A stretch of DNA of 64,000 nt from Hydrotalea flava (lineage in GTDB: Bacteria; Bacteroidota; Bacteroidia; Chitinophagales; Chitinophagaceae). The stretch covers positions 58,361 through 122,360 of the forward strand of contig NZ_LUHG01000050.1 in NCBI RefSeq assembly GCF_001623405.1, in the 5' to 3' direction. Of this stretch, positions 47,997-57,141 are shown one piece after another (within the stretch, counting starts at the first letter, position 1; every line of letters starts with the position of its first letter). The notes under the pieces were generated by a model. The model was given only the letters and a program-made list of their open reading frames with translations, was not told the origin of the DNA and did no database searches. The position numbers were made by a program, and so were the translations under genes.

Positions 47997-48918
47997 AAGA
48001 AACTTTATACAAAATACTGTGCAAGCCGGTCTGTTCACCGGTGCATTATTGCCTGTAGGTACTTTCTTTGCAAAAACTGCTGTAAATGAAACTTATCTTA
48101 CCCTACTGCACACCAACGATACACATAGCAAACTATTTCCATTTGAAAAAGGCAGTGGCCCCTATGAAGGCATGGGCGGTATTGAAAGCAGAAAAAGAAT
48201 CATTGAAAAAATAAAAAGTTCAGGATGGCCTACCCTATTATTAGATGCAGGCGACTTTTGTGATGATAGTGCTATTTATGATACTTTTAAAGGAAAGGCT
48301 GAATTAGAAGCCATGCGTTTATTGGGTTATGATGCTTTTACCTTAGGTGAAAAAGATTTTTTAGGAGGTATCGACAATCTTGCTACACAAATACAGGCCA
48401 CGGGTATGAAACCTATCATTTGCAATTATGATTTTACGCATACTGCGCTTCAAAATTATTATCAGCCTTACACCATTATTCATAGAGAAAACCTGAAAAT
48501 AGGAGTGCTGGGTGTATTACTGCCATTGCATGACAAAATTTCTATTTCAGGGATAGAAAATTTAGTTTACCTTGATGCGGTGGAACAAGCCAATAAAACA
48601 GCCAACATTTTACAACAGCAGCAATGTGATATCATCATATGTTTATCACATTTAGGTGATCGGTATGCTGATGGCCGAATCAGTGATGAAGTACTGGCAA
48701 AAAATAATGATTGTATTGATGTAATTATTGGCGGACATACACATAAATTTTTTAATCAACCACGTGTATATCAAAACAAAAGCAGTGGCCATACACTTGT
48801 AAATCAGGCAGGATGGGGCGGTATACAAATGGGGCAATTAGATTATGTATTCACCAATACAACCCATAAAAAATTAATTCGAACGCGAAACATTTTCATA
48901 AAGGAAAAAAAAGAATGA
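47989..48918 (+). CDS. Split 5'-nucleotidase, metallophosphatase domain
   Basis: A 309-residue protein from the ATG at 47989 (MNRRNFIQNT), which overlaps the preceding gene's stop. A longer frame start at 47944 is less likely. The RRNFIQ signal looks Tat-like. The metallophosphoesterase motifs are LLHTNDTHS (metal ligands D and H), LLDAGDFCDD (GDxxD-like), a CNYD segment in place of the GNH motif, CLSHLGD and IIGGHTHKFF. It would hydrolyse nucleotide or sugar phosphates outside the cytoplasm with the C-domain partner. Translational coupling of the pair is likely. Confidence 0.87.
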   Translation: MNRRNFIQNTVQAGLFTGALLPVGTFFAKTAVNETYLTLLHTNDTHSKLFPFEKGSGPYEGMGGIESRKRIIEKIKSSGWPTLLLDAGDFCDDSAIYDTFKGKAELEAMRLLGYDAFTLGEKDFLGGIDNLATQIQATGMKPIICNYDFTHTALQNYYQPYTIIHRENLKIGVLGVLLPLHDKISISGIENLVYLDAVEQANKTANILQQQQCDIIICLSHLGDRYADGRISDEVLAKNNDCIDVIIGGHTHKFFNQPRVYQNKSSGHTLVNQAGWGGIQMGQLDYVFTNTTHKKLIRTRNIFIKEKKE

Positions 48919-49058
48919 ATAAAAAATTTTTTTTTCAACATAAAGTCTACATATTCGCAGTCCGTCTAAATTTTTTTGTGCAGTTTGATGCTGAGGTACT
49001 ATATCGGGCATTCGAAAAAAATATTTCTTTAACTTATTGATAAATTGTTGCAAATAGT

Positions 49059-50486
49059 ATGGTAAAAACTGCTGAATCAATCTGGGACAATTGCCTTAAA
49101 ATTATTAAAGACATTGTAGAATGGCAACATTACAAAACCTGGTTTGAACCTATCAAACCCATTGAGCTTAAAAATAATGTGTTACTGATTCAGGTACCCA
49201 GCCAATTTTTCTATGAATATTTAGAAGAACACTACGTTAATTTATTAGCAAAAACACTAAAGCGTGAATTAGGAAAAGATGCCCGTTTAGAATACCGTAT
49301 TATGGTAGACAGTGGCAATGGCCGCAATGGCAGTATGGACTTACCCGCCAGCGGCATGAAAATTTATGCCAACAATGAAATGAATTTTCCGCTGGTAATT
49401 GATAATCCGGTAAAAAATCCCTTCATTATTCCCGGGTTAAAGAAAATGCAAATAGACCCTCAGTTGAATGCATCTTACATTTTCGATTCATTTATTGAAG
49501 GCGATTGTAACCGTGTTGCCCGCAGGGCCGGAAAAACCGTAGCTGAAAAACCAGGCGCCAATTCATTCAACCCATTGGTAATTTATGGTGGCGTGGGTTT
49601 GGGTAAAACACATTTGGCACAAGCTATTGGAAATGAAGTGAAACGATTGCATCCCGGTAAAGTAGTGTTATATGTAAGTAGTGAAAAATTTATTAATCAG
49701 TTTCAGGACCACAGCCGTAATAATGCCATCAACGATTTCATTCATTTTTACCAGTTAATAGATGTATTGATTATTGATGATGTGCAATTTTTTAATCGTG
49801 CTGAAAAATCGCAGGATGCCTTCTTTGCCATTTTTAACCATTTACACCAAAGTGGCAAACAATTGGTACTTACTTCCGATAAATCGCCGAAAGATTTAGA
49901 CGGCATGCAGGAACGCCTGTTAAGCCGTTTCCGCTGGGGCTTAAGCACCGATTTGCAATTACCCGATTATGATACCCGTATTGAAATTTTAGAACATAAA
50001 ATGAAGAACGACGGGTTAGACATGAGTAAAGAGGTAGTAAAATATGTGGCCTACAATATTAATACCAATGTAAGAGAATTAGAAGGAGCCTTAATATCGT
50101 TATTGGCACAATCGTCTTTAAACAAGAAAGAAATTGATTTAGAGTTGGCTAAAAAGGTACTACGCAATTTTGTAAAAACCAGCAGTAAAGAAATTACCAT
50201 AGAAGCCATTCAGAAAATGGTATGCGAATATTTTGATGTACCTTATGAACGTTTATTACATAAAACCAGAAAGCGTGAAATAGTACAGGCCCGGCAAATT
50301 ACCATGTACTTAGCCAAAGCTTTTACCAAAAACTCATTAAAAACCATTGGAGAACATTTTGGCGGAAGAGATCATACCACCGTTATTCACTCCTGCCAAA
50401 CGGTAAAAGATTTAATGGATACCGATACCATATTCAGAGAAAATGTAATGGAATTAACGCAAAAAGTGCAGTTAGCTGCTATGTAA
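49059..50486 (+). CDS. dnaA: Chromosomal replication initiator protein DnaA
   Basis: A 475-residue DnaA. It has domain I (about 1-85), a linker, and AAA+ domain III with Walker A GGVGLGKTH (177-185) and the sensor/Walker B piece LIIDDVQFF. Domain IV carries the DnaA-box-binding signature FGGRDHTTVIHSC near the C-terminus. Length is typical for Bacteroidota. No cluster of DnaA boxes lies in the flanks, and dnaN, recF and gyrB are not adjacent. The location of oriC is therefore not fixed by this window. tRNA genes follow. Confidence 0.98.
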   Translation: MVKTAESIWDNCLKIIKDIVEWQHYKTWFEPIKPIELKNNVLLIQVPSQFFYEYLEEHYVNLLAKTLKRELGKDARLEYRIMVDSGNGRNGSMDLPASGMKIYANNEMNFPLVIDNPVKNPFIIPGLKKMQIDPQLNASYIFDSFIEGDCNRVARRAGKTVAEKPGANSFNPLVIYGGVGLGKTHLAQAIGNEVKRLHPGKVVLYVSSEKFINQFQDHSRNNAINDFIHFYQLIDVLIIDDVQFFNRAEKSQDAFFAIFNHLHQSGKQLVLTSDKSPKDLDGMQERLLSRFRWGLSTDLQLPDYDTRIEILEHKMKNDGLDMSKEVVKYVAYNINTNVRELEGALISLLAQSSLNKKEIDLELAKKVLRNFVKTSSKEITIEAIQKMVCEYFDVPYERLLHKTRKREIVQARQITMYLAKAFTKNSLKTIGEHFGGRDHTTVIHSCQTVKDLMDTDTIFRENVMELTQKVQLAAM

Positions 50487-50597
50487 TGGGTCAAAAAAAA
50501 TAAAGGCCAAAAAATATTTTAAGAATTAGCAAAGCTGATTTTAGGATTTTACAACTGGTGTCCCTATTTTTGCAACCCCAAACGAAAGAATGGGAAT

Positions 50598-50686
50598 GGT
50601 GAGGTGGGTGAGTGGCTCAAACCAGTAGTTTGCTAAACTGCCGTACGGGTTAAACTGTACCGAGGGTTCGAATCCCTCCCTCACCG
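50598..50686 (+). tRNA. tRNA-Ser (anticodon GCT)
   Basis: GGTGAGG (50598-50604) pairs with CCTCACC (50679-50685), with discriminator G at 50686. The anticodon loop TTTGCTAA-type reads GCT. The long variable arm (CGTACGGGTTAAACTGTACC region) and GGTTCGAATCC T-arm are present. CCA is not encoded. Confidence 0.96.
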
Positions 50687-50693
50687 CAAAATA

Positions 50694-50719
50694 TACGCAC
50701 AAACAAAGTGCGTTTTTTT
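50694..50719 (+). terminator. Terminator after tRNA-Ser
   Basis: ACGCAC (50695-50700) pairs with GTGCGT (50708-50713), followed by TTTTTT. It separates the two tRNA genes. Confidence 0.8.
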
Positions 50720-50732
50720 ATCCATAGGGCTT

Positions 50733-50806
50733 CGGGAGGTAGTTCAGCCCGGTAGAATACCTGGTTTGGGACCAGGGGGTCGCAGGTTCGAATCCTGTCC
50801 TCCCGA
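50733..50806 (+). tRNA. tRNA-Pro (anticodon TGG)
   Basis: CGGGAGG (50733-50739) pairs with CCTCCCG (50799-50805), with discriminator A at 50806. The anticodon stem is CCTGG/CCAGG with loop TTTGGGA, giving anticodon TGG. The T-arm has GGTTCGAATCC. No encoded CCA. Confidence 0.96.
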
Positions 50807-50816
50807 CAATAGCTTC

Positions 50817-50848
50817 AAAAAGGCAATCTTGCAAAAGGTTGCCTTTTT
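50817..50848 (+). terminator. Terminator after tRNA-Pro
   Basis: AAAAAGGCAA (to 50826) pairs with TTGCCTTTTT (from 50839) with a T-run. Confidence 0.88.
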
Positions 50849-50933
50849 CTCTCATTTGGCATTTGGTCGCTAAAAAACAAGTTTTTGTCGCAGCTACATC
50901 AACATTCTATCATAACTACATTATTTTAGTACC

Positions 50934-51980
50934 ATGAAACAACAGTGGTATGCAAAAAAATGGGTAGTCATTGCGATGCATATTGCTGCATGGACCCTCC
51001 TATTCTCTTTACCCTTTTTACTAAGGCCTTCCTATGAATCCAATAACGCTCATCAATCTAACAACCATAACGATTCGTTTTCGTTAATGAAATATGTGCT
51101 TACCAGCTGGCTATGGGCTGCCTTTTTTTATTTGAATGCTTATGTATTAATGCCCAAATTCATCTACAAAAAAAAGTATTGGGAATTTGCATTATTACAA
51201 TTCATCATTTTTGTTATACAGATTATTTTTGACTGGATATTATTTGAAACATTTTTAACAGGAAGAAACTATCAATTAAAACCCGCTATCCTATTTGTAT
51301 TTTTTCCTTACATCTTTATGCTGGCTACCAGTACCGCATATAGAATGATTAGCGATAAAATAAAATACGACCATATATTCCAACAAAAAGAAAAAGAAAA
51401 TTTAACTACAGAGCTTTCCTTTTTAAGATCGCAGGTTAGCCCTCATTTTATGTTTAATGTACTGAACAATATGGTAGCTATGGCAAGAAAAAAGTCTGAC
51501 CTGCTGGAGCCATCACTCATTAAATTATCCTCTTTAATGCGTTATATGTTATACGAAGCCGATGAAGAAAAAGTACCACTTGAAAAAGAAACAGAATACC
51601 TTCAAAGCTATATTGATTTGCAGCAACAGCGCTTTGGAAATAATGTGTCCGTTAATTTTTATACGGAAGTGCCTGATAAAAGTTATACTATAGAACCGAT
51701 GCTTTTAATTCCATTTGTTGAAAATGCTTTTAAACATGGCACAGGCATTATTGATAACGCTACGATAAATATTGAACTAAAAGCAAAAAACAATTTGCTT
51801 CAATTTATGGTAAGCAACAAATTCAATCCTGCTTCAAATGAAATAAAAGATAAAACCTCCGGTATTGGATTAACGAATGTTGAAAGAAGATTGAACTTGT
51901 TATATGGTGAAAGTCATTCGCTTTTGATTACAAAAAATAACGATTGGTTTATGGTGTCATTACAATTAAACTTTCATTGA
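50934..51980 (+). CDS. LytS-type sensor histidine kinase
   Basis: A 348-residue membrane histidine kinase of the LytS/His_kinase family. It has four membrane spans (about 10-30, 52-73, 84-105, 116-137) and no large periplasmic domain. The phosphoacceptor is His171 in SQVSPHFMFNVLNN, the family motif. The ATPase part has PFVENAFKHG (N-box) and GIGLTNVERRLNLLYG (G-box). It phosphorylates the LytTR regulator encoded next, whose ATG overlaps this stop by one base (TGATG), so they are translationally coupled. Confidence 0.94.
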   Translation: MKQQWYAKKWVVIAMHIAAWTLLFSLPFLLRPSYESNNAHQSNNHNDSFSLMKYVLTSWLWAAFFYLNAYVLMPKFIYKKKYWEFALLQFIIFVIQIIFDWILFETFLTGRNYQLKPAILFVFFPYIFMLATSTAYRMISDKIKYDHIFQQKEKENLTTELSFLRSQVSPHFMFNVLNNMVAMARKKSDLLEPSLIKLSSLMRYMLYEADEEKVPLEKETEYLQSYIDLQQQRFGNNVSVNFYTEVPDKSYTIEPMLLIPFVENAFKHGTGIIDNATINIELKAKNNLLQFMVSNKFNPASNEIKDKTSGIGLTNVERRLNLLYGESHSLLITKNNDWFMVSLQLNFH

Positions 51981-52687
51981 TGATACATTGTATTGCTGTT
52001 GATGATGAACCCTTAGCACTTGAGCTTTTGGCAGATAATATTAGCCAATTGCCCTATTTACAATTAGAAGCTTCCTGCAATAATGCAATGGAAACCATGA
52101 AAGTATTACAAGCCAAGCCTATTGATCTTATTTTTTTAGATATACAAATGCCGGGGCTTACCGGTATTCAATTTATTCAAAGCCTGCCTAAAAAACCAAT
52201 GATTATATTGGTTACCGCGTATGAAAAATTTGCACTGGAAGGTTTTAATCTGGATGTAGTAGATTATCTTGTAAAACCGGTATCGTTAGAAAGATTTGTG
52301 AAAGCTTGTAACAAAGCATGGGAGTTGTACCAACTCAAAAATACGCCTACACCTGCAGCCAATACGCCTAACTATTTTTTTGTAAATGTTGATTATACAC
52401 TTTTGAAAATTACATTTACCGACATTATTTGGATAGAAGGGTTAAAAGATTACATTAAAATACACCTGCATAGCTCATCAAAACCGGTTATTACCAGAAT
52501 GAGTATGAAAACACTGGAAGACGAATTGCCGGCTACACTATTTCTTAGAATTCATAAATCTTACTTTGTATCTATTGAACATATTACTGCCATAAAAAAA
52601 AGTAGCGTATTTATTGGCACTATTGAACTTCCGGTTGGCGATAATTACAAAGAAGCAGTTGCTGCTTTAACCGGCAAAACATCCTAA
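51980..52687 (+). CDS. LytTR-family response regulator
   Basis: A 235-residue regulator from the ATG at 51980; a longer frame start at 51944 is inside the kinase gene. The receiver domain has acidic residues DDE (8-10), phospho-Asp in IFLDIQMPG (Asp54), and switch residues VTAYEKFALEGF...LVKP. A LytTR DNA-binding domain (about 128-232) has the segment IWIEGLKDYIKIHL. It likely activates genes near direct repeats. The kinase upstream is the partner. No target promoter can be assigned from the sequence. Confidence 0.94.
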   Translation: MIHCIAVDDEPLALELLADNISQLPYLQLEASCNNAMETMKVLQAKPIDLIFLDIQMPGLTGIQFIQSLPKKPMIILVTAYEKFALEGFNLDVVDYLVKPVSLERFVKACNKAWELYQLKNTPTPAANTPNYFFVNVDYTLLKITFTDIIWIEGLKDYIKIHLHSSSKPVITRMSMKTLEDELPATLFLRIHKSYFVSIEHITAIKKSSVFIGTIELPVGDNYKEAVAALTGKTS

Positions 52688-52786
52688 CTTTTACCGTCAT
52701 TCAACAAATTATTTTTTACCTAATACCTTTTGTAACAACTGCTTTTTAGTAAGTTGGAAACAATGAATACATCGTACAAAAAACAA

Positions 52787-52816
52787 ACCGCCCCCAAAAT
52801 TTGGAAGGCGGCTTTT
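52787..52816 (-). terminator. Terminator after the outer-membrane receptor gene
   Basis: GCCGCC/GGCGG stem with a loop TTCCAAATTTTGGG, followed by TTTGTTTTTT on the minus strand. It lies 20 bp after the receptor gene's stop. Confidence 0.65.
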
Positions 52817-52836
52817 GCTTGAAACAATCCTCCTGA

Positions 52837-55455
52837 TTATTGAACACCCTGTAACGCGTCCATACCTGACGTATTTGTATTTTTTCTTTTAAATAAGGAT
52901 ACATCCATTTTTCCAAATCGATAAGTAAAGTTTAACCGCAACATTTGCGGGTTACGCAGCCTATTATAATCCTGTACAAAAAAGGCACTCTCTGAATATT
53001 GATCAGAATACCTTGAACGGAATATATCGCTAATACTTAAGCTAATGGTGGCTGCATCATTCTTTAAAAAGCTTCGGCTAATAGCAGCATCTACACTATA
53101 AAATGAACGAATATAACCCTGTGAAGCACTCTGCGATTGCATCATAGGCGGGCCCATTTGTTGTCCGCTATTGTTATTAACCGGCAAATTTGTTTTGGAT
53201 TGATACAATCCGGTTAATTGTAATTTGAATTTAGCGGGTAATTTAAAATTATTGTTCACCTTACCAAACCAACTCCATAATGCAGCTTGCGAATTGCCAA
53301 TAATATTGTTGGTATTGATTTGAGAATTGTAAATGTTTACATTCATCGTCATATCCCACCACTTGGTTAACTTGGTTACACCTGTTAATTCAGCACCTAC
53401 TGTATAACTTGAATTGGCATTTACATAGGTGTTAATAATATCCTGCTTACCGGTTAAATAGTTTTGTGCAGTATCCAGGTATCTTGTTATCAAGCCCTCG
53501 GTATGTTTATAATATAAAGAAGCCAGGAAAGTATTATTATGAGGTAATGTTTTTAAATAGGATAGTTCAAATGAGCTGGTAAACTCAGGCACCAAGTTAG
53601 GATTACCTCTGGTAATGTTTAAGCTGTCTGAATAGTCGGTATATGGAATAAGCTGAAAAAAGTTGGGCCTGTTAATACGGCGTGTATAGCTGAATTGCAC
53701 TTCATTATTACCTTTAAACTTCTGACTTAAAAAAACAGAAGGGAATAAACTAATGGGATAGCTATTACTAAAATGCTGCTGAGTGTTCAATAAATCGCCC
53801 GAATAATCTGAACGTTCAGCACGCAACCCTAACTGGTAACCAAAATTTTTAATGGCACTGGTAACCGATGCATAAGCTGCATATACATTATTGGTGTTTT
53901 TATAATTAATAGAGGCTGCATTAGATAATATAAAATTTTTACTTGTATTATCCATATAATAATTATCGGTTCCGTTGGTCAACTTTTGCTGTTGAAAACG
54001 CAAACCGGTTTCTATTTTCGATTTTTTACCAAAGGGTTTTACATAATCGGTTTGTGCAGTAAGAAACTGATTGTAGCCCGTACCAATGGTTTGTTGTTGT
54101 GTGTTATTATTGATTGCACTTCCTGCTCCATTCAAATAATAATTGGTGTTGTACAATACGTTATTAGAATTATTACCCGAGAAATAATTCATATCGGCAG
54201 TTAGGGTTTCACCTTCTTTTTTAAATAACTGCTTAAACCCAAACTGCGCACCGGTTCCATTAAAAATTCGTTTGGTATTGGCATATCGTTCGCTATATTG
54301 TGTAGTAGTACCTGTATTGAGTAAACTATCAATGTTTGTAGTTAAGAACTGATAAGGGCTCATATCTGCATGCACCCGAACCATGCCGGCCGAAAAAGAT
54401 GTTCGGTTGGTCATAAAATAATCCAAACCTACTCTTCCAAATATAAAGCCCCCATTGTCTTTATCGGTTGATATTTGATGCACGGCAGTACTTGTATCGC
54501 CAAAGTTGTTACGGTCAGTTGTTCCAAAAGTTTTACCCTTGTTTTGGTTTACAAATGCCGAGGCATTAAAATTGAACTTTCCCTGACGAATATTAAAATC
54601 GGCACCTCCATTAATAGCACCATAACTGTCAACACCAGCACGCAAATTGCCATTATAACCGGTTTTTCTATTCTTCTTTAAAATAATATTCAAGATACCT
54701 GCACCACCACCTGATGCATCGTATTTGGCAGAAGGATTGGTAATTACTTCCACACTTTCAATAGCATCGGCAGGTATTTGATCAAGGGTTAAAGTAGTAG
54801 GCCTTCCTTCAATATATATTTGCGGTGTGGCATTACGCAGTGTTACATTTCCATCAATATCAACATTTACAGAAGGTACATTCTTCATTACATCTAAAGC
54901 AGTACCACCGGCATTCACAATATCTTTTTCAACATTATACACCTTCTTATCAATATCCATTTTCAAAGTAGGTTTAGAAGTAGCCGTTACTACCACTCCC
55001 TGCAATTGATTCACATCTTCAGCTAACTTAATATTGCCTAAATCTTTATCAAATGCATTCAATGCCTGGCTCATATCACCCATTGCAGGCTGATTGGCAG
55101 GTTTGGGCATACTAAAGCTTACATTTTGTTCTATCGACTTAAAGCCGGTTGCTGAAATCTTTAATTTCAACGTACCTATTATGGGCAACTCTTCAAAATT
55201 AAAGTCGCCATTGGCTTTTGTGGTAATACCTTTATACAACACTTCTTTCATTTTTTTGGTAGCAGCATCCATTCGGGTATGCAATAACAGCACGGTAGCA
55301 TCATGAATTGGCTTTCCTGCACTATCTAATACCCGGCCATATATATGTCCAATGTTTGCAGCAGCTTGCGCTTTACCCATACCGGGCATTTGGCTAAAAA
55401 CAGAAAAACTGAGTAGGGTTGCAGCAATAAGAACGATGGTTTTTTTCATAAACAT
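52837..55455 (-). CDS. TonB-dependent receptor-like outer-membrane protein
   Basis: An 872-residue outer-membrane protein with a signal peptide (M(F)MKKTIVLI..., ending FSQ). A second in-frame ATG at 55447-55449 gives the usual Met-Lys-Lys start and is equally possible. A CarboxypepD_reg-like domain (about 37-120) precedes a TonB plug with the LQGVVVTATSKPTLKMD segment. A large barrel follows (outer-membrane beta-barrel family 3) with many aromatic turns. Such proteins import or handle bound substrates with TonB. The substrate is unknown; no SusD gene is adjacent, so it is not a SusCD pair. Confidence 0.9.
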   Translation of the reverse strand: MFMKKTIVLIAATLLSFSVFSQMPGMGKAQAAANIGHIYGRVLDSAGKPIHDATVLLLHTRMDAATKKMKEVLYKGITTKANGDFNFEELPIIGTLKLKISATGFKSIEQNVSFSMPKPANQPAMGDMSQALNAFDKDLGNIKLAEDVNQLQGVVVTATSKPTLKMDIDKKVYNVEKDIVNAGGTALDVMKNVPSVNVDIDGNVTLRNATPQIYIEGRPTTLTLDQIPADAIESVEVITNPSAKYDASGGGAGILNIILKKNRKTGYNGNLRAGVDSYGAINGGADFNIRQGKFNFNASAFVNQNKGKTFGTTDRNNFGDTSTAVHQISTDKDNGGFIFGRVGLDYFMTNRTSFSAGMVRVHADMSPYQFLTTNIDSLLNTGTTTQYSERYANTKRIFNGTGAQFGFKQLFKKEGETLTADMNYFSGNNSNNVLYNTNYYLNGAGSAINNNTQQQTIGTGYNQFLTAQTDYVKPFGKKSKIETGLRFQQQKLTNGTDNYYMDNTSKNFILSNAASINYKNTNNVYAAYASVTSAIKNFGYQLGLRAERSDYSGDLLNTQQHFSNSYPISLFPSVFLSQKFKGNNEVQFSYTRRINRPNFFQLIPYTDYSDSLNITRGNPNLVPEFTSSFELSYLKTLPHNNTFLASLYYKHTEGLITRYLDTAQNYLTGKQDIINTYVNANSSYTVGAELTGVTKLTKWWDMTMNVNIYNSQINTNNIIGNSQAALWSWFGKVNNNFKLPAKFKLQLTGLYQSKTNLPVNNNSGQQMGPPMMQSQSASQGYIRSFYSVDAAISRSFLKNDAATISLSISDIFRSRYSDQYSESAFFVQDYNRLRNPQMLRLNFTYRFGKMDVSLFKRKNTNTSGMDALQGVQ

Positions 55456-55760
55456 TCATTATAAAGCACGAAATTATTAGTACGCACAACCATTTTAAGT
55501 GTAATTGCGACCATATTTGAAAATGTTGCGACGAAACGCATGTATTTGTACACTTTAATAATGAATTGGCAAACGTTTTATGAAACCCATAGCAATAAAC
55601 CATATTAAATAAAAGATATTATTCATAAAAAAAATTGCTAAAAGGTTTGTATTATTCAATTATTTAGCTATCTTAACCATCTAACAGCACCTCTCATATC
55701 CCACGAAGCCTTTCACCATTCTTATCCTTAGTTTTTTAAACCTATAATACAACAACTACC

Positions 55761-56312
55761 ATGAAAACAATGCTCACATTGGCCGTTTTGGCCTTTTTAC
55801 TTTCCTGTAACCAGAAAAATGCGTCAAAAGTGGCGTCCACCTCATCTGTAAAAGATTCAATGGGAATGGCTATTCAATCTCCTTACCCAATTCTGTATTC
55901 TTCTAATTTTACAATGGGCAACCCAAAAAATGCCGAAAACCTATTAATGCTATGGAAGGATTGGGATGACGGTAATTTGCTTGCGCACAGAAATTTTTTC
56001 GCCGATTCAGTAACCATGTTTTTTGCAGATGGTTCTTCTATGCACTCCAGTAGTGACAGCGCTTTGGCACATGCACAGCGCGAAAGAAACAACCTAACTT
56101 CCTCTGTTAGTACCATCAACGCCATTATACCCGTAAAAAGTGTGGACAAAAATGAAAACTGGGCTTTGATATGGGGCAAAGAAGTAGATACGGATAAAAA
56201 AGGAAAAAAAGACTCCGCATATGTTCAGGAAACCTGGCGATTTAATAAGGACGGAAAGGTTGATTTATTCTATCAGTTTAAAGCAGCAGGCTCCCCTCCC
56301 AAAAAATCATAA
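55761..56312 (+). CDS. Lipoprotein with NTF2/SnoaL-like fold
   Basis: A 183-residue lipoprotein: signal ends LAFLLSC (Cys16). The mature part has a LLMLWKDWDDGNLLAHRNFFADSVTMFFADG pattern, seen in SnoaL/DUF4440-type proteins that bind small molecules. It carries no catalytic motif. It is followed by a strong terminator. Function is unknown. It sits alone between the outer-membrane receptor gene (divergent) and a broken gene. Confidence 0.65.
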   Translation: MKTMLTLAVLAFLLSCNQKNASKVASTSSVKDSMGMAIQSPYPILYSSNFTMGNPKNAENLLMLWKDWDDGNLLAHRNFFADSVTMFFADGSSMHSSSDSALAHAQRERNNLTSSVSTINAIIPVKSVDKNENWALIWGKEVDTDKKGKKDSAYVQETWRFNKDGKVDLFYQFKAAGSPPKKS

Positions 56313-56320
56313 TAGCTATA

Positions 56321-56347
56321 CAGCCCCCGGTTACGGGGCTTTTTTTT
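56321..56347 (+). terminator. Terminator after the NTF2-like lipoprotein gene
   Basis: AGCCCC (56322-56327) pairs with GGGGCT (56335-56340) with a CGGTTAC loop, followed by seven Ts. Confidence 0.88.
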
Positions 56348-56469
56348 GCGTCCTAAAAATCAGTTTATCACAAGGGGTAAATCACAATATTTACTACTTC
56401 TGCTTCTACCTTTTCCTATCACACAAACACAATACCGCCTGTTGTAACATGCTACACCTTCTACTCCGG

Positions 56470-56922
56470 CTAAATACGTAAGGGTATGGCGGTAGGATGG
56501 GCAAAAATACCCGGAGGTATTTTTTGTTGCCATGGTGCAGATAGCAATGTAACGAGCTGTGCCAATGTTGTAGCTGTGCTTGCATTAGCCGGTTCTTCCC
56601 ATTGTGGCGATAAGTATGCCTGCATCAGTAATTCAGTAGCCGCATATACACTATAGCCTTGTTTCAGCCACCGCATTACCTGACCTGTCATTTTTTGCTG
56701 CAAACCCTTTTGCCTCGGTAATTGTCGGTAAATTTTACTGGCAATGGGCGATGCTATTTGCAACCATTCACTGTATTGGCGTTGGGTAACAAAAGCAGGA
56801 TCTTGCTGAAAACGATTTTTATCAATAGAGGTTTTGCTACGCACCAACTGGCGGCCTTTTATCGTATAAAAAGTAAGTTAGCCATAGGTACCGCTAATAT
56901 GAAAATAAGCCAGGGTTGCCAT
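56470..56922 (-). pseudogene. Small conserved Bacteroidota protein disrupted by an in-frame TAA
   Basis: The full frame starts at ATG 56920-56922 (MATLAYFHISGTYG), meets TAA at 56878-56880, then continues in the same frame as LTFYTIKGRQLVRSKTSIDK, then DPAF and further to a normal stop at 56470. The pattern ISGT.G..TFY...G...VR.K.S....R...DPAF is that of a small uncharacterised Bacteroidota family. It shows that the part before TAA and the part after it once formed one protein of about 150 residues. The codon position fits a single-base change to TAA. A re-start at TTG or GTG (near 56845) could give a truncated 125-residue protein. No function is known. Confidence 0.65.
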
Positions 56923-57050
56923 TGTATATGGGTTTTTGTTATTTTCAATATACAACTTTCAGAGGGCGGTTTCCAAAATTTTTTTAGAGAAAAACATATA
57001 AAATTGAAGGCAAATGGTAAGCATACTGCATCTACCCTTCTACCTGTTTA

Positions 57051-57068
57051 CAGCGTTGCGCAACGCTG
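57051..57068. repeat. 18-bp perfect palindrome
   Basis: CAGCGTTGCGCAACGCTG is a perfect 9+9 inverted repeat with no loop, GC-rich against an AT-rich background. It lies in the 220-bp region between the broken gene and the serine hydrolase gene. A second short palindrome, GCATACAAGTATGC (57114-57127), is close to the serine hydrolase stop codon. Confidence 0.7.
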
Positions 57069-57141
57069 TTGTATCGAATTTGTATAGAAGCAGGGTGGCA
57101 CTCATCTGCCGGCGCATACAAGTATGCAACCACCTCTATAA

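Noticed and set aside
48919..49058. Possible oriC beside dnaA
   Set aside because: No cluster of DnaA boxes (TTATNCACA) was found in the flanks of dnaA. A single imperfect TTATCCATA in the tRNA spacer near 50718 is not enough.
56722..57087. Plus-strand 121-residue frame over the broken gene
   Set aside because: It is antisense to the conserved family match on the minus strand and has no recognisable features.
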